Numbered from the stretch's first letter, positions 33,562-47,102 are shown. The stretch: 64,000 nt of DNA from Notospermus geniculatus (GCA_002633025.1 NMRB01000492.1:163230-227229); one strand, 5' to 3'. Translations and numbers: made by a program. Notes: generated by a model from the letters alone, not told the origin.

Positions 33562-34475
33562 CCTTTCGACCGCATGCAGACGTGATGTCCACTGGATCGT
33601 ATATTTAACATATTCAATAGTTTCCAAAGGCGGACTAGTCGGAGAGCGAACTCGCCAAATGGGTGGTTTTATACAGTACCAACAAACACTGGTATATGGT
33701 GTTTTCTTTTCCTCAGGATATCATGTACACATATACACATGTACACATATACACATGTATCCACAAACTCTACTTATCAACTGAGAGAAAACAAACGCCA
33801 TCAATCGTTGCCCTTCCCCTTTCAAACAGAAAAAAATCTCTGCTTGTCAACAAGAGCGATGTTCCAAGAGGCAGACCAAACACGGACAGTAAGTCAGTCA
33901 ATATTGGATAAAGCACGCTCCACAATCATAGAAAATGAGTTCTCGCTCCTCTTCATACTTCCCTCTTTTTTCTACCTCGTTCTTTGTGTCGTGCAGAACG
34001 AAACAGCAATTGTCGGCGAAAATAAGTGGTGTGACATGAAAAATGGGATGCTTTCTTAGAATGCACTGCGTTTTTACTGATTGTTATTGCTTTCCAGCGA
34101 AGGGGTTTGGGGCGGATGAGATGACTTCGTGGTTTTTGAGGGCGTTGTTTTGATGGTGTGATCTATAGGAAGCCTACTAATCTAATGATTTAGACAGAGA
34201 TTAAAGAGCTCCATGAGAACCTGTTGCACCCTCAGCGCTTTTTCAAATGTTACTTGTGTACAACCGATGACTGTGACTGTTTGCCAAGTTCTTACCCATT
34301 TCTCAAATGCCAGAATTTTAATCATTTCTCAAAATGCGTGGTATTCCTTGTGTGGGAATTTTCCAGAAAAATTATTTATTGTGATCAAGGGCGATTGTAC
34401 CATTTTGATTTCATTCTGGCCTACTCTGGTTGCGGACGACTCTCTTGCCTACATATTCAACCACTCGTTCATCCC
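33562..34475. other. Intergenic, no gene found
   Basis: Contains an ACACATATACACATGT microsatellite-like tract at about 33727-33760. Overlapping short frames at 33551-34505 are not credible genes. Confidence 0.4.
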
Positions 34476-34690
34476 TACTTCACTGACGTCACAACGGTCA
34501 CGTGACTACAAAGACTCGGCCATGTTGGCCGTCAAATGGCCGGCGACGACGTCGACACTGTCACGTCATGACGTTTTGACGTCACAATCTCTGTGTTGAA
34601 GCTGTGTTCATGCCGTGATGTCGCTTGATAAATATGTGGCGGCGTCGTGTCGTCATGGAAATGTGACGTCACGTGAAGTAGCCTAGCTCT
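34476..34690 (+). mobile_element. CRE/E-box MITE, copy 4
   Basis: TTCACTGACGTCACAACGGT then CACGTGAC; GGCCATGTTGGCCGTC; right end GTGACGTCACGTGAAGTAGC. Left terminal TAGAGG is lost. Confidence 0.9.
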
Positions 34691-37600
34691 AGAGAACCGG
34701 CCGATGCGGTGATGCATTGCTTGGACCAAGACACCATAGAACTGTGGACAGTTTAATGAAAGTCCCGCCGTACTTTCATTTGAATTATACAAGACGTCGA
34801 CACGAAGTTGATTGAGACGACTGATGCGCCTCGTTTACTCAGCTCACCGGGGGAAGAAGAAATTTGCAAGTAGCCCAATTGAGATAGCCACTTGAATAAT
34901 GCATGCTGTGTGACCGTGCTTAGTTTGTCGAGTAGCCTGCTTGGGAAATGTGGTTATTCGCCATCATTATACCGGTTTATGACATTAGGATTCTCTGGAG
35001 AACCGCCAATGGTAACGACAACGACATAATAAACGTATGTGTGTTGTTTTGAACAATCGTGAGTGACTATACTGTAATTTCCTCCGTCCGCAATGAGCGA
35101 GCGTGAATCAGTGTTTTTTCTCATTTTTTTCATGAAATTTAGGTCTACATTGTGAATGAATTCAAAATTTTTCGCGAACACCTATCTAATGTTCCATGAC
35201 AATTAACTTCTTGCGACCGCAATATGAAGCAAGAAACCGAACACCATCTACGATTCTACCCCGGCGTTCTTCGAGGATATTCTGACCTGTTCTGACCTGC
35301 GGTCCCTAATGGATTATCACGCGGTCAGCAATCTTCTGCCAGAGGATCTAATAACCTTTTTTCTCTGTCAAACGAGGCCATTCCACCTGTAGAGGTTACC
35401 ACATCATTTAGATTTTGCCCAACCTCGGCAAGAACGGAGAGAACAGATTTTCCCCAGGGATTTCAACGGGCATTACCCGCCATTCATCAGCTGTCACGCG
35501 AGATAACCAACTCGAGCAACTAATCAAGATCTTTCCCGCGTCAGCAATAATCAATTAAACGAATCTGCCGTAGTGTTTGTTAATCTTCCGATTGGAAAGA
35601 ATTCCACAAATTGTGTGATCCACGGCAAACAGCGAACTCGATCTGCGCCGCTAAACCGTGCCTCATTTCGATGACTATTTGCAAATGGAAAAAACGATCA
35701 GATCATGAACAGCCGGTGGCAAGATAATTAAGTTCGAGGGAAACCGTTTTATAATGGCTTCCTTACGATCTATCAAGGACACCTTTGGAAGTGAGAGAAG
35801 ATGTCCTTAATTGAGAGGTGTCCTCAACGCTTTCCAATCAATTTCATCACTCTTTCTCTGGCATATTTTGAAGATAATGAAGAACAACTCACGTAAAATG
35901 AGTTATCAAGTGATGGTGACTTATTCACCAAGTCACAACTGCAGTTCCACATTAGTCCATTCAAAGGGGATTGAGGCAGTGACGTCATAGTGTCGCGCCG
36001 CCTTGAATGTGGCGTACATTTCTTCCTTGTTATACAACCACTCACTCAATGCCAGGACTCGGCGAGAAAGATTTTCCACGCTCTGACAACATACTCTGTG
36101 ATGATTGCACGTGGTGTTGTTCATTCTGCGTTCCTTAGGGCTGTTTGTAAACGTGGGTACGTTTGTACACGTCGATGCAACTGAGATATAAACACAGTGC
36201 AAATAAATGCTACGAACGAATAATTTGCTTTAGGATACAACAGGATAACAGTAGAGGAAGCTGGGCGAAAACCACGTGCTCGACGTTGTTGAAACTTAAG
36301 GGAAAATGATGTAACGGAGTTTGTGGATTACCAGAAAGGTTTGTCATTGTTTAGGAGGTGAGTGCTAGTGTCTTTATGTATAACTTTCATCAGTAATAAT
36401 ATTTCGGTGGCAACCTAAAAATACTGCTATTAACTTCAATTTGCTTGTTAAATCATGCTCCGTGGAGAGATAACAGGACCGTCATTCATGAACGGAGGGG
36501 TAGATGGCGTTACCACTTATCGCACCACTCGTTTATTGGACGGGCCTCCAGCATAGCTGAGTCCAGTTGGCGCAAATTGATGCAGTTTGACGCAGACTCA
36601 TCAAAGCACCAATGGCAAACTGATTATATCCTGATAACCTAGCGGACATTCCGTTAATTACTTTCAAGGAATCAATCATTCTGATGACGGAAACTTATCC
36701 GATTATTTCTCTGCCGTCAAATTTGTTGCTTACCATTTGGATTAGCTCGTTCTTGACGTGCGTGCCAGAGCCGACAGCGACGATCAAATCACAATTATTT
36801 CGCTTGGATATTAAAACAAAGCATCGATGTTCGGCGTTTTAATTGATGGCGTGTCAAATCACCGTCATGATCTAGCCAGTAACGGACAGTGCTTGATGCA
36901 AAGTTAAATATTGCCGGTCTAGCTTTTGAATACAAACAAAGCTGATAGACAGAAGACAACGATTAGCGGACAATTTTGCCTCAGTGATCACGGGTCGAAA
37001 AAGCAACCGAAATAGAGAAGCGAGCTTTGTGAATTTTACCGAAGTCTGTTTTCGCTATAAAACTATCACCATTTGCTATTACTTGTAATCATTGGAGCGA
37101 CTGGCTTCACTTCACTGATACACACTCATACTTTCCGAAGCGGAATAAACAAATGGGATTTTCAATTTCTGATACAAAATTCCTGATATCTCGTGGTGTA
37201 TTCTATAATCGATGAATTAGACTTCGTCTCTCGTTGGATTACTCAGCTGATTCGGAACGTGCAGCTCTTTTAATCATCGATGATGTTTCCTTGAAGATAA
37301 ACAGGCAAAACAAGGTAGGTTAACTTCCGTTTCATTTCTGTGTATTTTGTTTTTCTGTGAGATGCATGCAATTTTCGGTGCCAGGCGACCAGTCTGGGAA
37401 ACCAGGCACAAGTCTCCAGGCAGTGGCAAGACCCTTGAAAACCGTGTTTGGTCATCAACTCATTGCTGAAGAATAACCTCTCGATGTTACTGCAACTAAT
37501 ATCCAAAATACAGCACAAAAAAACGACACACAAAATATAACTAAGAAAAGTCGTCTCCGAATTTCGCAAATTCCTCAGAATTTCCTTCTGAAAGACTGTG

Positions 37601-40600
37601 CCTGGTTTTCCCAGATCGGGTCACGAATCTCGGCCTCGTGGAGATTCTTCCCTAGTCGCTGACTTGTAGTCCCGGGCTTGTAGTGTAAAGACAACTTGCA
37701 TGTATGCCTGCTGTACGGCGGAAAATATCAATCGGAATGTCGATTCTTCATCTTAACGAACAGTGCACCTTCGCGATAATCAATCAGCCCATTAATTTCC
37801 GTCGGATCCCCTTCTTTTTGACCGAGAATGCTATAACAAAACCCGGCCTTGTAACTATCAGCAGGCCCAGCGACCGCAATGGTTGCGGACGTCCGTCACC
37901 TAGCCAAGCGTGTAATAGAAAGTAATAATTATTTATGTCCCTGTCAACATATGGATTGCGAGGCGGAATGTACACGTATATATAAATCAAAGGTAGATCT
38001 ACCTCAATATTGATGAGAATTCCCGGATCTTTAAGGCGGTGACAGACGAGCGCGTATGCGGCGCGTGACAACAGTGTTTGGGGCTTTAAGTTTAATGCAT
38101 CCGATATGGATTTTGCCTGTTGTGTCTGATATCGTAAAATAAAGTTCTTATAAAACAAAGTAATGGCAGAGTTTTGTATTTTTCAAGCACGACTGATTTT
38201 CAGACGCAGTGGAGGGAAAAGTATACGAAACTCGTTGCTGCAAGCTGCATACGTGCAAGTCTGTCATCGCCGCCTTTCATGCTTCCGTGTGGAGAGGACC
38301 AAGAATAACTCTAATACCAAATACATGTGTAATATATTCTTGATCCAACAGAACATGATTTCGATGGAACCAGCGGTGAGACCAAAGCACTTCCGTATGA
38401 AATATCTCAAAGACAAGTTGTTTTATGAATGGTCTTGATGCAATAATATTCGAAGACTTGACTAAAAATCATTTATCTGCTTCAAGGAGGTTTATTCAAG
38501 CCTACAGTAATATAATATAATAATTTTACCATACTTTTTCTTAAAAGTGAAAGTGAACAATAGGTTGCCCGCAGATAGACAATAGCCACCGAAAGCAACT
38601 GGGGGTTCGCGAATAAGTCCATAGGTAAACCAAGAAAATCTCCGACGAAATCCACCCATTCTTTCATATTGCTCCTCTGCAAACGCTACATGGATATTGA
38701 GAATCGACAAATGATGATGGTGAATGAGGTATGTTTTTACACGCTGTTGACAAGAATATGAAAGGAGGCAGAGGTAAAGAATAAAGAATTTCCCCTTGTA
38801 AAAAGTGTCCGCTTCTATTGTTCCATGACAGATAAAGGTGAATAAGATAGAAACCAATCACCAGAGATTAGAGTCTACACTCTAACAATAGGATCCTTTA
38901 TTCTCAGGATAGCTTCCGCAGTATATTCTTTCCTTTTACACCTGGGCTGAGTCGGCTGTCTCTTGTATGGTTTCCCTGTTCTTCTTGAGTCACACGGCGA
39001 TCTCACAAGTGATTCCCGTATTGTTATTCCCAACGTTCACTATCAAGGCCGCCATGTGACAATAACGACAGTGATGTTGTTGATTGGAGTGGATTCCCTC
39101 GTTGATCACCTATATTCCTCGGGTTTAAGCCAGATCAATGTCAAAGAGTCATCTACATGTAGGGCCATCAATCACATGGCGTGTCGTGATTACATCAACC
39201 AGGGCCACCAGTCAGCTGACCGTCCTCCCTGGCGATATATCATTTGTACATTGTCCTCAACGATCATGCATCAACATTTCCCATCTAGTTTATGGGTGTA
39301 ACCCAAGTTGTCTGGGAAGAAAAATTATTTCATTCGTTGTCTATGTAAACTAGAACTACATATACACCCAGTTCGATACACCTAAACATGATATTTACTT
39401 ACATGTAGATATCGAATTTAGTCCTCGGTAACTGTCATGACTGTATGGATATTCAGATCAAATTTCAAAGCAGGAGGGGGCGATCTTGCTGGGTGATCCA
39501 TGGATGGTAAATAGACGCCCGCTGAACTGAACTTTTCGGAAACCCGCAGGAAGATGGCGAAAGTAGATGGCAGTGGTCACGAAAAGCTTCGATCTATCTC
39601 GAGTCGTCATTAAAAATGAATGCTAAACGGTCCTGTGAGTGATGTACTTGACGGATATCGTGATAAAATATTTCTTCGAGAACTTATTTACCTTTCAAAC
39701 ATACATGTAGATGTAGATACTTAAGGTAGGACCGGTTACTTAAGGTAGGACCGCTAGCCAGAGGCCCCAGCCACGACGCCACAGCGGTGCTGAAAAAGGT
39801 CACCTGTGACTGCACAGTGAATGTACAGACAAATCCTCTACATCAATCCAGTCAACATGGTCAATAAATCATCTAAGAAAATGGTATCGACATGGCTCAA
39901 GCCTGTAATTAGGAAAAATAAAAACACATCCTGAACGCTGTTTGCTAATTAATCCACCAACAGTGCGTGTTTTCCTTGAGGATAACCTTTTTTTAAGGCG
40001 GAATCAATCAGTCTGTGCTGGCTAATGTCTGTTCCAATTTGGTACTGCCTCAGGTTTTCACCTCTGGCATAGCACCTTTAATATTCAACCAATGAGGAAC
40101 CTGCAGACTACCGCCACTGGGAGGCGCTGTGAGCGGTTGGACCTTTTTTCGACGTCTCGGTTCCTGTTGCACTGCGTAAAGGACGTCATGACGTGACGTC
40201 ATTGCGTTGCTTTGTTCTGTTTTTGACGCTTTCGTTACAACCGCTCGCAGCGCCGACCTGTCGGGATAAAATATTATGAGTTTCCCATTTTTACACGGTT
40301 TTCATAACAAAGTTCATAATTTTTTCGTCCGTACATGCACTAATAGCTTTCACTTGCGGGATGAAGTTCTTTCACATTGTTGCAGTTCATGATTTACGGC
40401 CGAATGGCGGCAATTTTGAAAAACGCAATGCATCGTGTTGTGTAAACGCACGGAACATCACACCGAAATGAAATGAATTTTGGGAGATAGATCCGCTATG
40501 TCGGATTTGCGGGAAACATGAAGATAGCAGAAAGATACATCTACGAAAATATGATGGAATTTCGTGAAAATCATGTTGAAAACGGTTGATAACATGAAGT

Positions 40601-41368
40601 CAACAACCTGAAGCACTAACGATTTGGAATGAACAGTCCCCTCGTCCAGACACATGCCGTGCTAATGACTGTGATCACGGGATCCTAATCAACGAAATTG
40701 ATTTTGCTCTCGGTTGATGGAAAAGATGAAAAAGCAGAAGGTTTTCCTCGGAGATTGAACGCTTTTGACATTTTTATTAAAATGGTGTTCATTCTTTGAA
40801 GTTTAATGTAATGTATTTCTCATTCTGGATGATTTCTGAGCCGCTGACTTTCTGAATGCATTCACTTTACATGCATATCGTGTGTAAACTCACACCGGGT
40901 AGAACGGGACGTTGTACATCTGGGCGAAGAAATAACGACGTAGATGTAGGCCCCATCTTGGTCAACAGTTTGGCAACAATGCCCTCTTTCCTTTACGTGT
41001 AAACCTTGCAGTTGATAGCAATGATGTATGTATTGGGTCCATTAGGAATTACTAGTAATTCCACGCTCTCACATTGCTTATTGACGCAAATACGCAAGTC
41101 ACTATTAAACAGATTTATTTTGTCCTGAAGGAGGTATCATATTGCATGCTATATTATAAACCTCATCCCCAGCGGTTCCTAGCTAAATATATTGTAACGT
41201 TATCAAGGTTGTTGTATACGTTTAGAGACTTCAGTATGGCGTCGCGTACAAACGGAGGAAGTGTGGCTGTATTTCAGCTTGTACACATTAAATTGGTATC
41301 ACGCTCAGAGAGAGATTTCTCCATAGTATCGGCCCCCTGGCCAACCTTTGATTGGGACAGCACGTCAG
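34691..41368. other. 6.7 kb without gene or recognisable repeat
   Basis: No exon chain, MITE or tandem repeat could be supported. Sequence is of high complexity, with TAATTA-type sites (for example near 35553, 36653 and 39947). A frame at 35933-36202 (-) and overlapping frames at 38482-38861 (-) are unassigned. Could be regulatory DNA for one of the flanking genes. Confidence 0.35.
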
Positions 41369-42523
41369 TCAGCCACCAACCCTTTTACATACGGTGTTAC
41401 GGCAGCGGACACAAGGGCCGCTACAGTCGCCGTTGGTGTTGCACGGTGAACTGAAAGAGGAAGAATCACGAGAAATTGACTTTATCAGTCAATTTGAAGA
41501 CTGTGGCTAGCATAGATTTATTAAAGGGACTGAAAACTCATCAGTAACTTAAGATAAAATATAGATGAAATGGTCGAGTTTAGATGGACAAATGGAGGCA
41601 TTTTTGTTGAACAACCCGAGTAGCAAAAACTACGAAATAATCAAAATTTTCTTGTGATTCATGACCAATGATATCAAACCCCTCACAGCACTACCTGGTC
41701 TCCATTCTTCCGACCTACTGACACTGCAACCAAACCGGTACATGTACTGTGCGCGGAGGACTGAAAAATAACGTCCTTGACAATGTCCCCACATTGGTCG
41801 ACTTACCCTACACTCTAAAAACTAAAGTGTTGGACTTAACTCTTAAAGAGTTATATATAACACTTTGCAAGCGTCTCCACAGTGACTGCACTCTAAGTGT
41901 TAATTCTACACTTTCTTAAGTGTTAACATTTTTAACACTTAGCAAGTGTTACATGTGTAATACCTGAATGCAGTGATCGAGTGTTTATGAGAACGCACGG
42001 TGACCGGATTGGGGAGTGTGCCTGGAGGGCTGGCAGACCCCCCCCCCCCCCCCCCCCCAGTAGAAATACATGTAGGCCTAGCTTCTTATCGTTTTCAGTC
42101 ATCATGAACAGGTTATTTTTACCACTTGCACAGTCAACACTTAAAAGTGTTGATTCATTCACAGTCAACACTTAAGAGTGTTGATTCATTCAAAGTGTGA
42201 AAATAACACTTAATCAACGCCTAAAGTGTTAAAACAATGTAACACTTTATAAGCGTTATTTTTCAACACTTAAGTTTTTAGAGTGTACACTTCAAAGTGT
42301 GGAAATAACACTTAATCAACGCCTGAAGTGTTAAAACTAATGTAACACTTTATAAGCGTTATCTTCCAACACTTTAGTTTTTAGAGTGTAAGTTCCTTTT
42401 CTTGCGGCCGTACCTTACCCAACAAAGACCACGTGCAGACCTCTCCATCATTTCGTCGTCTTCTTCCTCGAATGCAAACGCAACAGCAAGCAGCACCAGA
42501 AAGTAAAACAGGATTTTCACCAT
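41369..42523 (-). CDS. Small secreted six-cysteine peptide precursor (two exons)
   Basis: Predicted 63-residue precursor. Exon 1 is 42523-42414 and exon 2 is 41450-41369 (TGA 41371-41369). Exon 1 encodes a signal peptide (residues 1-17, MVKILFYFLVLLAVAFA), a short acidic propeptide ending in a monobasic site (about residues 18-31, DDEMMERSAR), and the first Cys in GLCWV. The donor is AG|GTACGG (phase 2) and the acceptor is TTCCTCTTTCAG, which restores the frame into a Cys-rich exon. Cysteine spacing is C-x5-C-x5-C-x3-C-x2-C-x4-C, followed by a basic, Gly-ending tail. This order of signal, acidic pro-part and compact disulphide-rich end is usual for antimicrobial, signalling or venom-type peptides; I do not recognise the family and infer no target. 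A neighbouring donor (GTAAGG, four bases earlier) gives the wrong phase. The intron is mostly a MITE (41809-42390). Confidence 0.65.
41809..42390. mobile_element. AAGTGTT-rich MITE, possibly two nested copies
   Basis: Ends TACACTCTAAAAACTAAAGT and its inverse ACTTTAGTTTTTAGAGTGTA. The end motif also occurs internally at about 42269-42290, so a second element may be inserted. Many AACACTT/AAGTGTT words and a C run of about 20 bases at 42039-42058. It fills most of the intron of the cysteine-rich peptide gene. Confidence 0.8.
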
Positions 42524-43900
42524 TGCTAAATGATGTTGGGTCTGATAATATCCTCCCGTGTGATCTACTGATGCGGTGTATAGCTCGTCTGTTTGTGATT
42601 TCGATTCGGCGGTGGAGAAGCTGTCAGTCAAGAGTCACTAAGTTCGTTGAAGTATCGCGCCATTTGCAATTTCAAGCAGCGGCATCATAATTCCGAATAC
42701 GGTACCGTGATTTTCAACGGCCAGGTGGTCGTTACATCTCATGTCGAAACAGCCCTAGAGTAACCTTCAATCCAATGCATAAGCATTCTTAATAGATCCT
42801 GGATACCAGAGTATGTGGAAGGCAAATGTGTACATGTATTGTACATGTACCTTATCAAGCCAAACAAGAATTTTACTTGGCTTGATATTTAAAGGAGCAG
42901 CCACTCCTAAAAATTTGCCCCGAACGAAAAGTAATGTTGAAGAGAACAAGAGCCTTTTAATTTCTATTCGGTTAGCGATGTTCTTTAGATAATGGTTGTT
43001 GCTTTCGAAAACAAAGCTTTGTCGGAGATCATCTTCGCTTTGTGGAGAATCTTTTTTCATTCTTTGAAGCTTTAATGAGGTTTATTTTCTTTGTCTTCCA
43101 CGTGGATATCCATCGGTAAAGGTTGCTCTTCTTTTATTGATTCGGAAACAACGAAAACAAAGCATGATGCTGTTCATGTATTTCAAACGGAAAACACGTC
43201 GTGCTGTAAGAACCGTCTTTCGGAACTAGAGTTAAGACATTTATGAAACAATTTTAGGAATCCACTTCAACTAACTGGTATATTTGTTCATTGGCGTCAA
43301 CAGAAAAACGATGAGATGGGATTCTGTACACCATGAAATTCGTGCATGCTAAAAGCGGATGAAACCTAAACCTAAGTCACAATATGAACTTCCCCGTCTG
43401 AGAAAACGGTTTCCCGTCGGAGTTGCCCCTTAAACAATATTACAGATCACCACCAATGTTGGGGAACATGCGTGAAATTAAAAATATAAATTTTAAAAAT
43501 TCAGTAAAGCAACTACGGATGAACTGCTCTGATTTTAGTAGGCAAGTGCAAAAACGTGTGAAAGCAGCCCGGGACGTCGTGCACTTGAGGTCTTCAGAAA
43601 CGTTCCCCATGATGTGCCGGTAATGATTCGCGATGTGACCTTTTCACCAACTGTGTTTGAATGTATTGATCACAAAGAACAGAAACTGCGATGCTCTAAT
43701 AGGAGTGAGGAAAGAGAACCACGTCAATATATAATTTCTCATCATTTGATCATTTTTTACTCACATGACACTCTCAGCCAAATGTTAACCGATCGAACAT
43801 TCTATTTTAGTGGGGAGGCGATACCAATTCTTAAATAGCCAGCACTGTGGGTTGCTGGCGATCAATTAGGTGTCTGAGAAAAGGTCTTGACCTGTCGTCG
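42524..43900. other. Upstream of the cysteine-rich peptide gene, no other gene found
   Basis: Should contain the promoter of the minus-strand peptide gene. ATGTACATGTAC-type palindromes near 42830-42850. Nothing else recognised. Confidence 0.35.
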
Positions 43901-44026
43901 ACCGAGAATTAACAGGGTCTAACTGCATTTTTTACTTGACCCTCATTTCCTGTGCTTATAAGGGACTAAATGCACAGGGAATTTGGGTCAAGCTAAAAAT
44001 GCAGTTAGACCCTGTTAATTCTCGGT
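43901..44026. repeat. 126-base near-perfect foldback
   Basis: The outer 32 bases (ACCGAGAATTAACAGGGTCT plus AACTGCATTTTT) are exactly inverted at 43995-44026. The inner parts (TTGACCC...CCTGTGC and GCACAGG...GGGTCAA) continue the stem with few mismatches. Confidence 0.92.
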
Positions 44027-45592
44027 TGACGCTGTGCCTCCAACTCGTGGTTTGCTAACGATGAATTTGTTATGTCTTCCAAAAGGTCTTGACCTGTGCC
44101 TTCAATTTTTGGTTTGCAGGCGATCACTTAAATCGTAAAGGGTTTGACCTGCGTCTTCGCGATTTGAAGGCGATCAATGAGGAACCTAACTCACTGCCTC
44201 AATAGGTGTCACTGGTGGTTAAAATGACTTCGTAAAATGATTTTGACCTGTGCTTCCAACTCGTCTGCACCACAGTTGAGAAGTAAGTGATGAGTGATGT
44301 GCTACACGTTTACAGGACAAATTGCTTTTCCTGCCCAAGACACAGTCTGTAAATGAGGTAAATTCCAATGGACCAATAATGATGCCGCGAAGAGCGGTGA
44401 GCACATCATCACATCATGGTAAATCCACATTTCTGTCATCCGTATGTATCGCCGGTGACAGTAATGATCACATAAAACATGAGGAAAAAACTCATCATGC
44501 AGAAAGATATCGGGATAGGTTTGGTGCCAACTGAGGCTTAGACCAAAGGGAACAAAGTAAAAAGAACTTATTAAAAGATGGTTTAACCATCTCACTCTCT
44601 CAATCACTGGCAATGTGCATTCTGATAAATATGAAAATGAGTATTCAGCTTTTTAGAATCATGTACCCTTTTCCGTTTTTGCTGAAATTTGCACTGAAAT
44701 AGTTAGCAATTTGCACAATGCTTTTTTACATATTTCCTAAGCTAGGGAAACATAGCAAGTGCTAGTTGCTTTATTATACAATCCTTTAGTTGAGCGGCAG
44801 TCTCGGCATGACAACGAACTCCGATACATCATTTTAAGCCACACCAACTAATGAATTAATATTTCCTTAATGCCTTTAAAGAGCTTCAACGTTTTAATTT
44901 TCTCTTTGAGTCGAACAAAGAGTAAAAAAGAGAAGATGAATATAAATCATTATTGATTGATGAAGTTTCTGTGTAAAAAAACTCCATGGTACAAATTACC
45001 AGACGGCTCATTCAAAATTCATAGCCATCGATCGGCAATTTTATAAAATTTTATACATTTTTTTCTGATGTTCAGTCTTCAATTTACTTCTGCTTAAGTT
45101 ATTTCATACTTCTTTATCCATGGTGTGACTGGCTAAAGTACATTTCATTTTCTTTTATTGACATTTCCCATCATTTCCGATATCGAAAACCGCGAATCGC
45201 CCTTCTTACTGGTGAAAGGTCGATCATAGTTGCACCTTTTTAGTTGTCTATTAAGACGTTGAACATCGGGAAATAGAAAATCGATGGTAGATCCGGGTTT
45301 TGTAATTTCCTTTGACTCAATGAGATTTTTTCGAAAAATATCTCACGAAAAACTATACTGGTTTATGACCATACAGGCTCAATCTGATTTTCTTGAAAAA
45401 TGCAACTCTTCTCGAGCATTGGGAAAATGGCTAACATCGAGGTCGTTTAGAACGTTTCATGAATTCACTGACAGGTGAAACAATTTTGGCAGCTGGTTGG
45501 TAATCGACTGGAAGGTTCAGTACCGGTACATCACTATCAAAGTGAAGGTGCAACGCACTGCTCTGGATCTAACAGAACGACATACAATTAAA
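44027..45592. other. Intergenic, no gene found
   Basis: A degenerate repeat with GGTCTTGACCTGTGCCTTC / TTTGACCTGCGTCTTC / TTTTGACCTGTGCTTCCAAC words spans about 43885-44270. AT-rich beyond 44640, otherwise nothing recognised. Confidence 0.4.
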
Positions 45593-45866
45593 GGGCCACG
45601 GTATTCCTTCGCCATCCTGCGCTAAACATACCCGCGTTAAGGGAGACCTCTGTTGACAATGTTGTTGAACTACTGCTTTTCAACCTCGCCCCATGTAGAG
45701 TAACTCTCGTTCCTAGGGTATCCACGTATGCATTGTATTGTAATCGTACATTCTCCAACGCTGAGCTGAGGCGAAAGGAAGAACTACGGTATTCAAGAAG
45801 GACGCCATCACCGCCGGTGGCGCCGGCTGTCGACAAAAAGTGGAAAATATCGTGGCGCTTTAAGTA
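45593..45866. repeat. Dispersed repeat, copy 2 (compare 4878-5117)
   Basis: Better preserved than copy 1, with ends TTAAAGGGCCACGGTA and TATCGTGGCGCTTTAA forming an imperfect inverted repeat bordered by TTAA. Confidence 0.65.
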
Positions 45867-47102
45867 CTAACATTTTACTCTGAACCACCATGCTATTTTG
45901 TGTATATGTTCTTGGATGCTTATATTCTCATTAAAAAATCTGCGATCTTATTTTCCCTGGCGTTTAATAACTGTGTCGGATAATTTACGCATAACACCAC
46001 AGACAATTGTTGATAATCGATCAGATCTCAGCCTTTGGCGATAATCCGTCAATATTCAATCGTTCTATCGATAAGAAATCGATATTGTGGAATATCTCCA
46101 TTATTGATGCACTTGGGATTGAGAGACTGATGTAATCTGTGGTAGGAAAGTGTCCTGATTACAGAGATAAAAATGAATAGAAATTAATTTCAAATTGGGA
46201 CTTTATTTTAATGTGGCAGCCGAACTTTCACTTTTTCCCAGGAAGTGGAGCCTGATCTGGATTGCACAGGCCTGTAGCTGGGGCAATAATGTGAAGGGCT
46301 TTGACACTGCACTAAGGTTCTTCACTGACGTCACACGGTCACGTGACTACGAAGAATCCGCCATTTGACCAATAGGTTTCACTATGGTCCAGTTCAGTGC
46401 CTAGAGGACCCATTCATGGTTGACTGAGTACCAATCAGCAGAAGTTTACAATGTATTGGTCCACGAGAACTTTGCTGCCATCTTTTGGCGATAGGCGCGG
46501 CTGACTGGTCCTGTCTCTGTAGTGAAACATGATTCCAAAGCTATTTGTGATACACAAAACCCTTGTTGGAACGTTTGTGGAGACACAAGGGACACATGAA
46601 CAGCACTTAGCAGCCTCAGACTCTAATTGCCGCGGCTGCCATATCACCAGGTGAAGTCAGTGCTGGGGGAATTCAGCTCAAGGCGTGCCACATACCGAAC
46701 GAACCTGCCAAAAGTGTCTTCATCAATAAACGTTTCAAATCAAAGTCAGTTAATAAGGCGGATCAATTTGGTTTTTTCCTCTCTTCAATTAAATCAGTGG
46801 GTGTTTCATTAAATGAAGTGTGAGCAATTAGATTCGTCAGCTTGCTTGATTAAAACCACCGGGCGAAAGTTTCCCGCTGTAATTTACCGATGCCTTCTTA
46901 TGATATAAAGCTTTCACTTCCGTTATTGTGATAGCATTGAGAAGAGACGCGTCTACCGCATTCGGATATGTGACATAATTAATTTCTGAGGGATGTGATT
47001 ATTTCAGATGAAACAGATCCCAACACGGTTATTTTTGTGTTTTTTTATGTGTCACAGGCGCAGGCGCATGTATTTAATGCTGAAGTCAGGTCGCAGCTAC
47101 TG
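45867..47102. other. Intergenic, one MITE fragment, no gene found
   Basis: Contains a single end of the CRE/E-box MITE at 46312-46368. No exon chain could be supported. Confidence 0.35.
46312..46368 (+). mobile_element. CRE/E-box MITE, copy 5, one end only
   Basis: AAGGTTCTTCACTGACGTCA then CACGGTCACGTGACTACGAAG; the similarity stops at CCGCCATTTGACC. Confidence 0.85.

Noticed and set aside
42374-42523. Single-exon neuropeptide precursor ending in an amidation-type G-RKKR sequence
   Set aside because: The frame reads through a donor and into the MITE end; splicing at 42414 joins in phase to a cysteine-rich exon, which is a better model.
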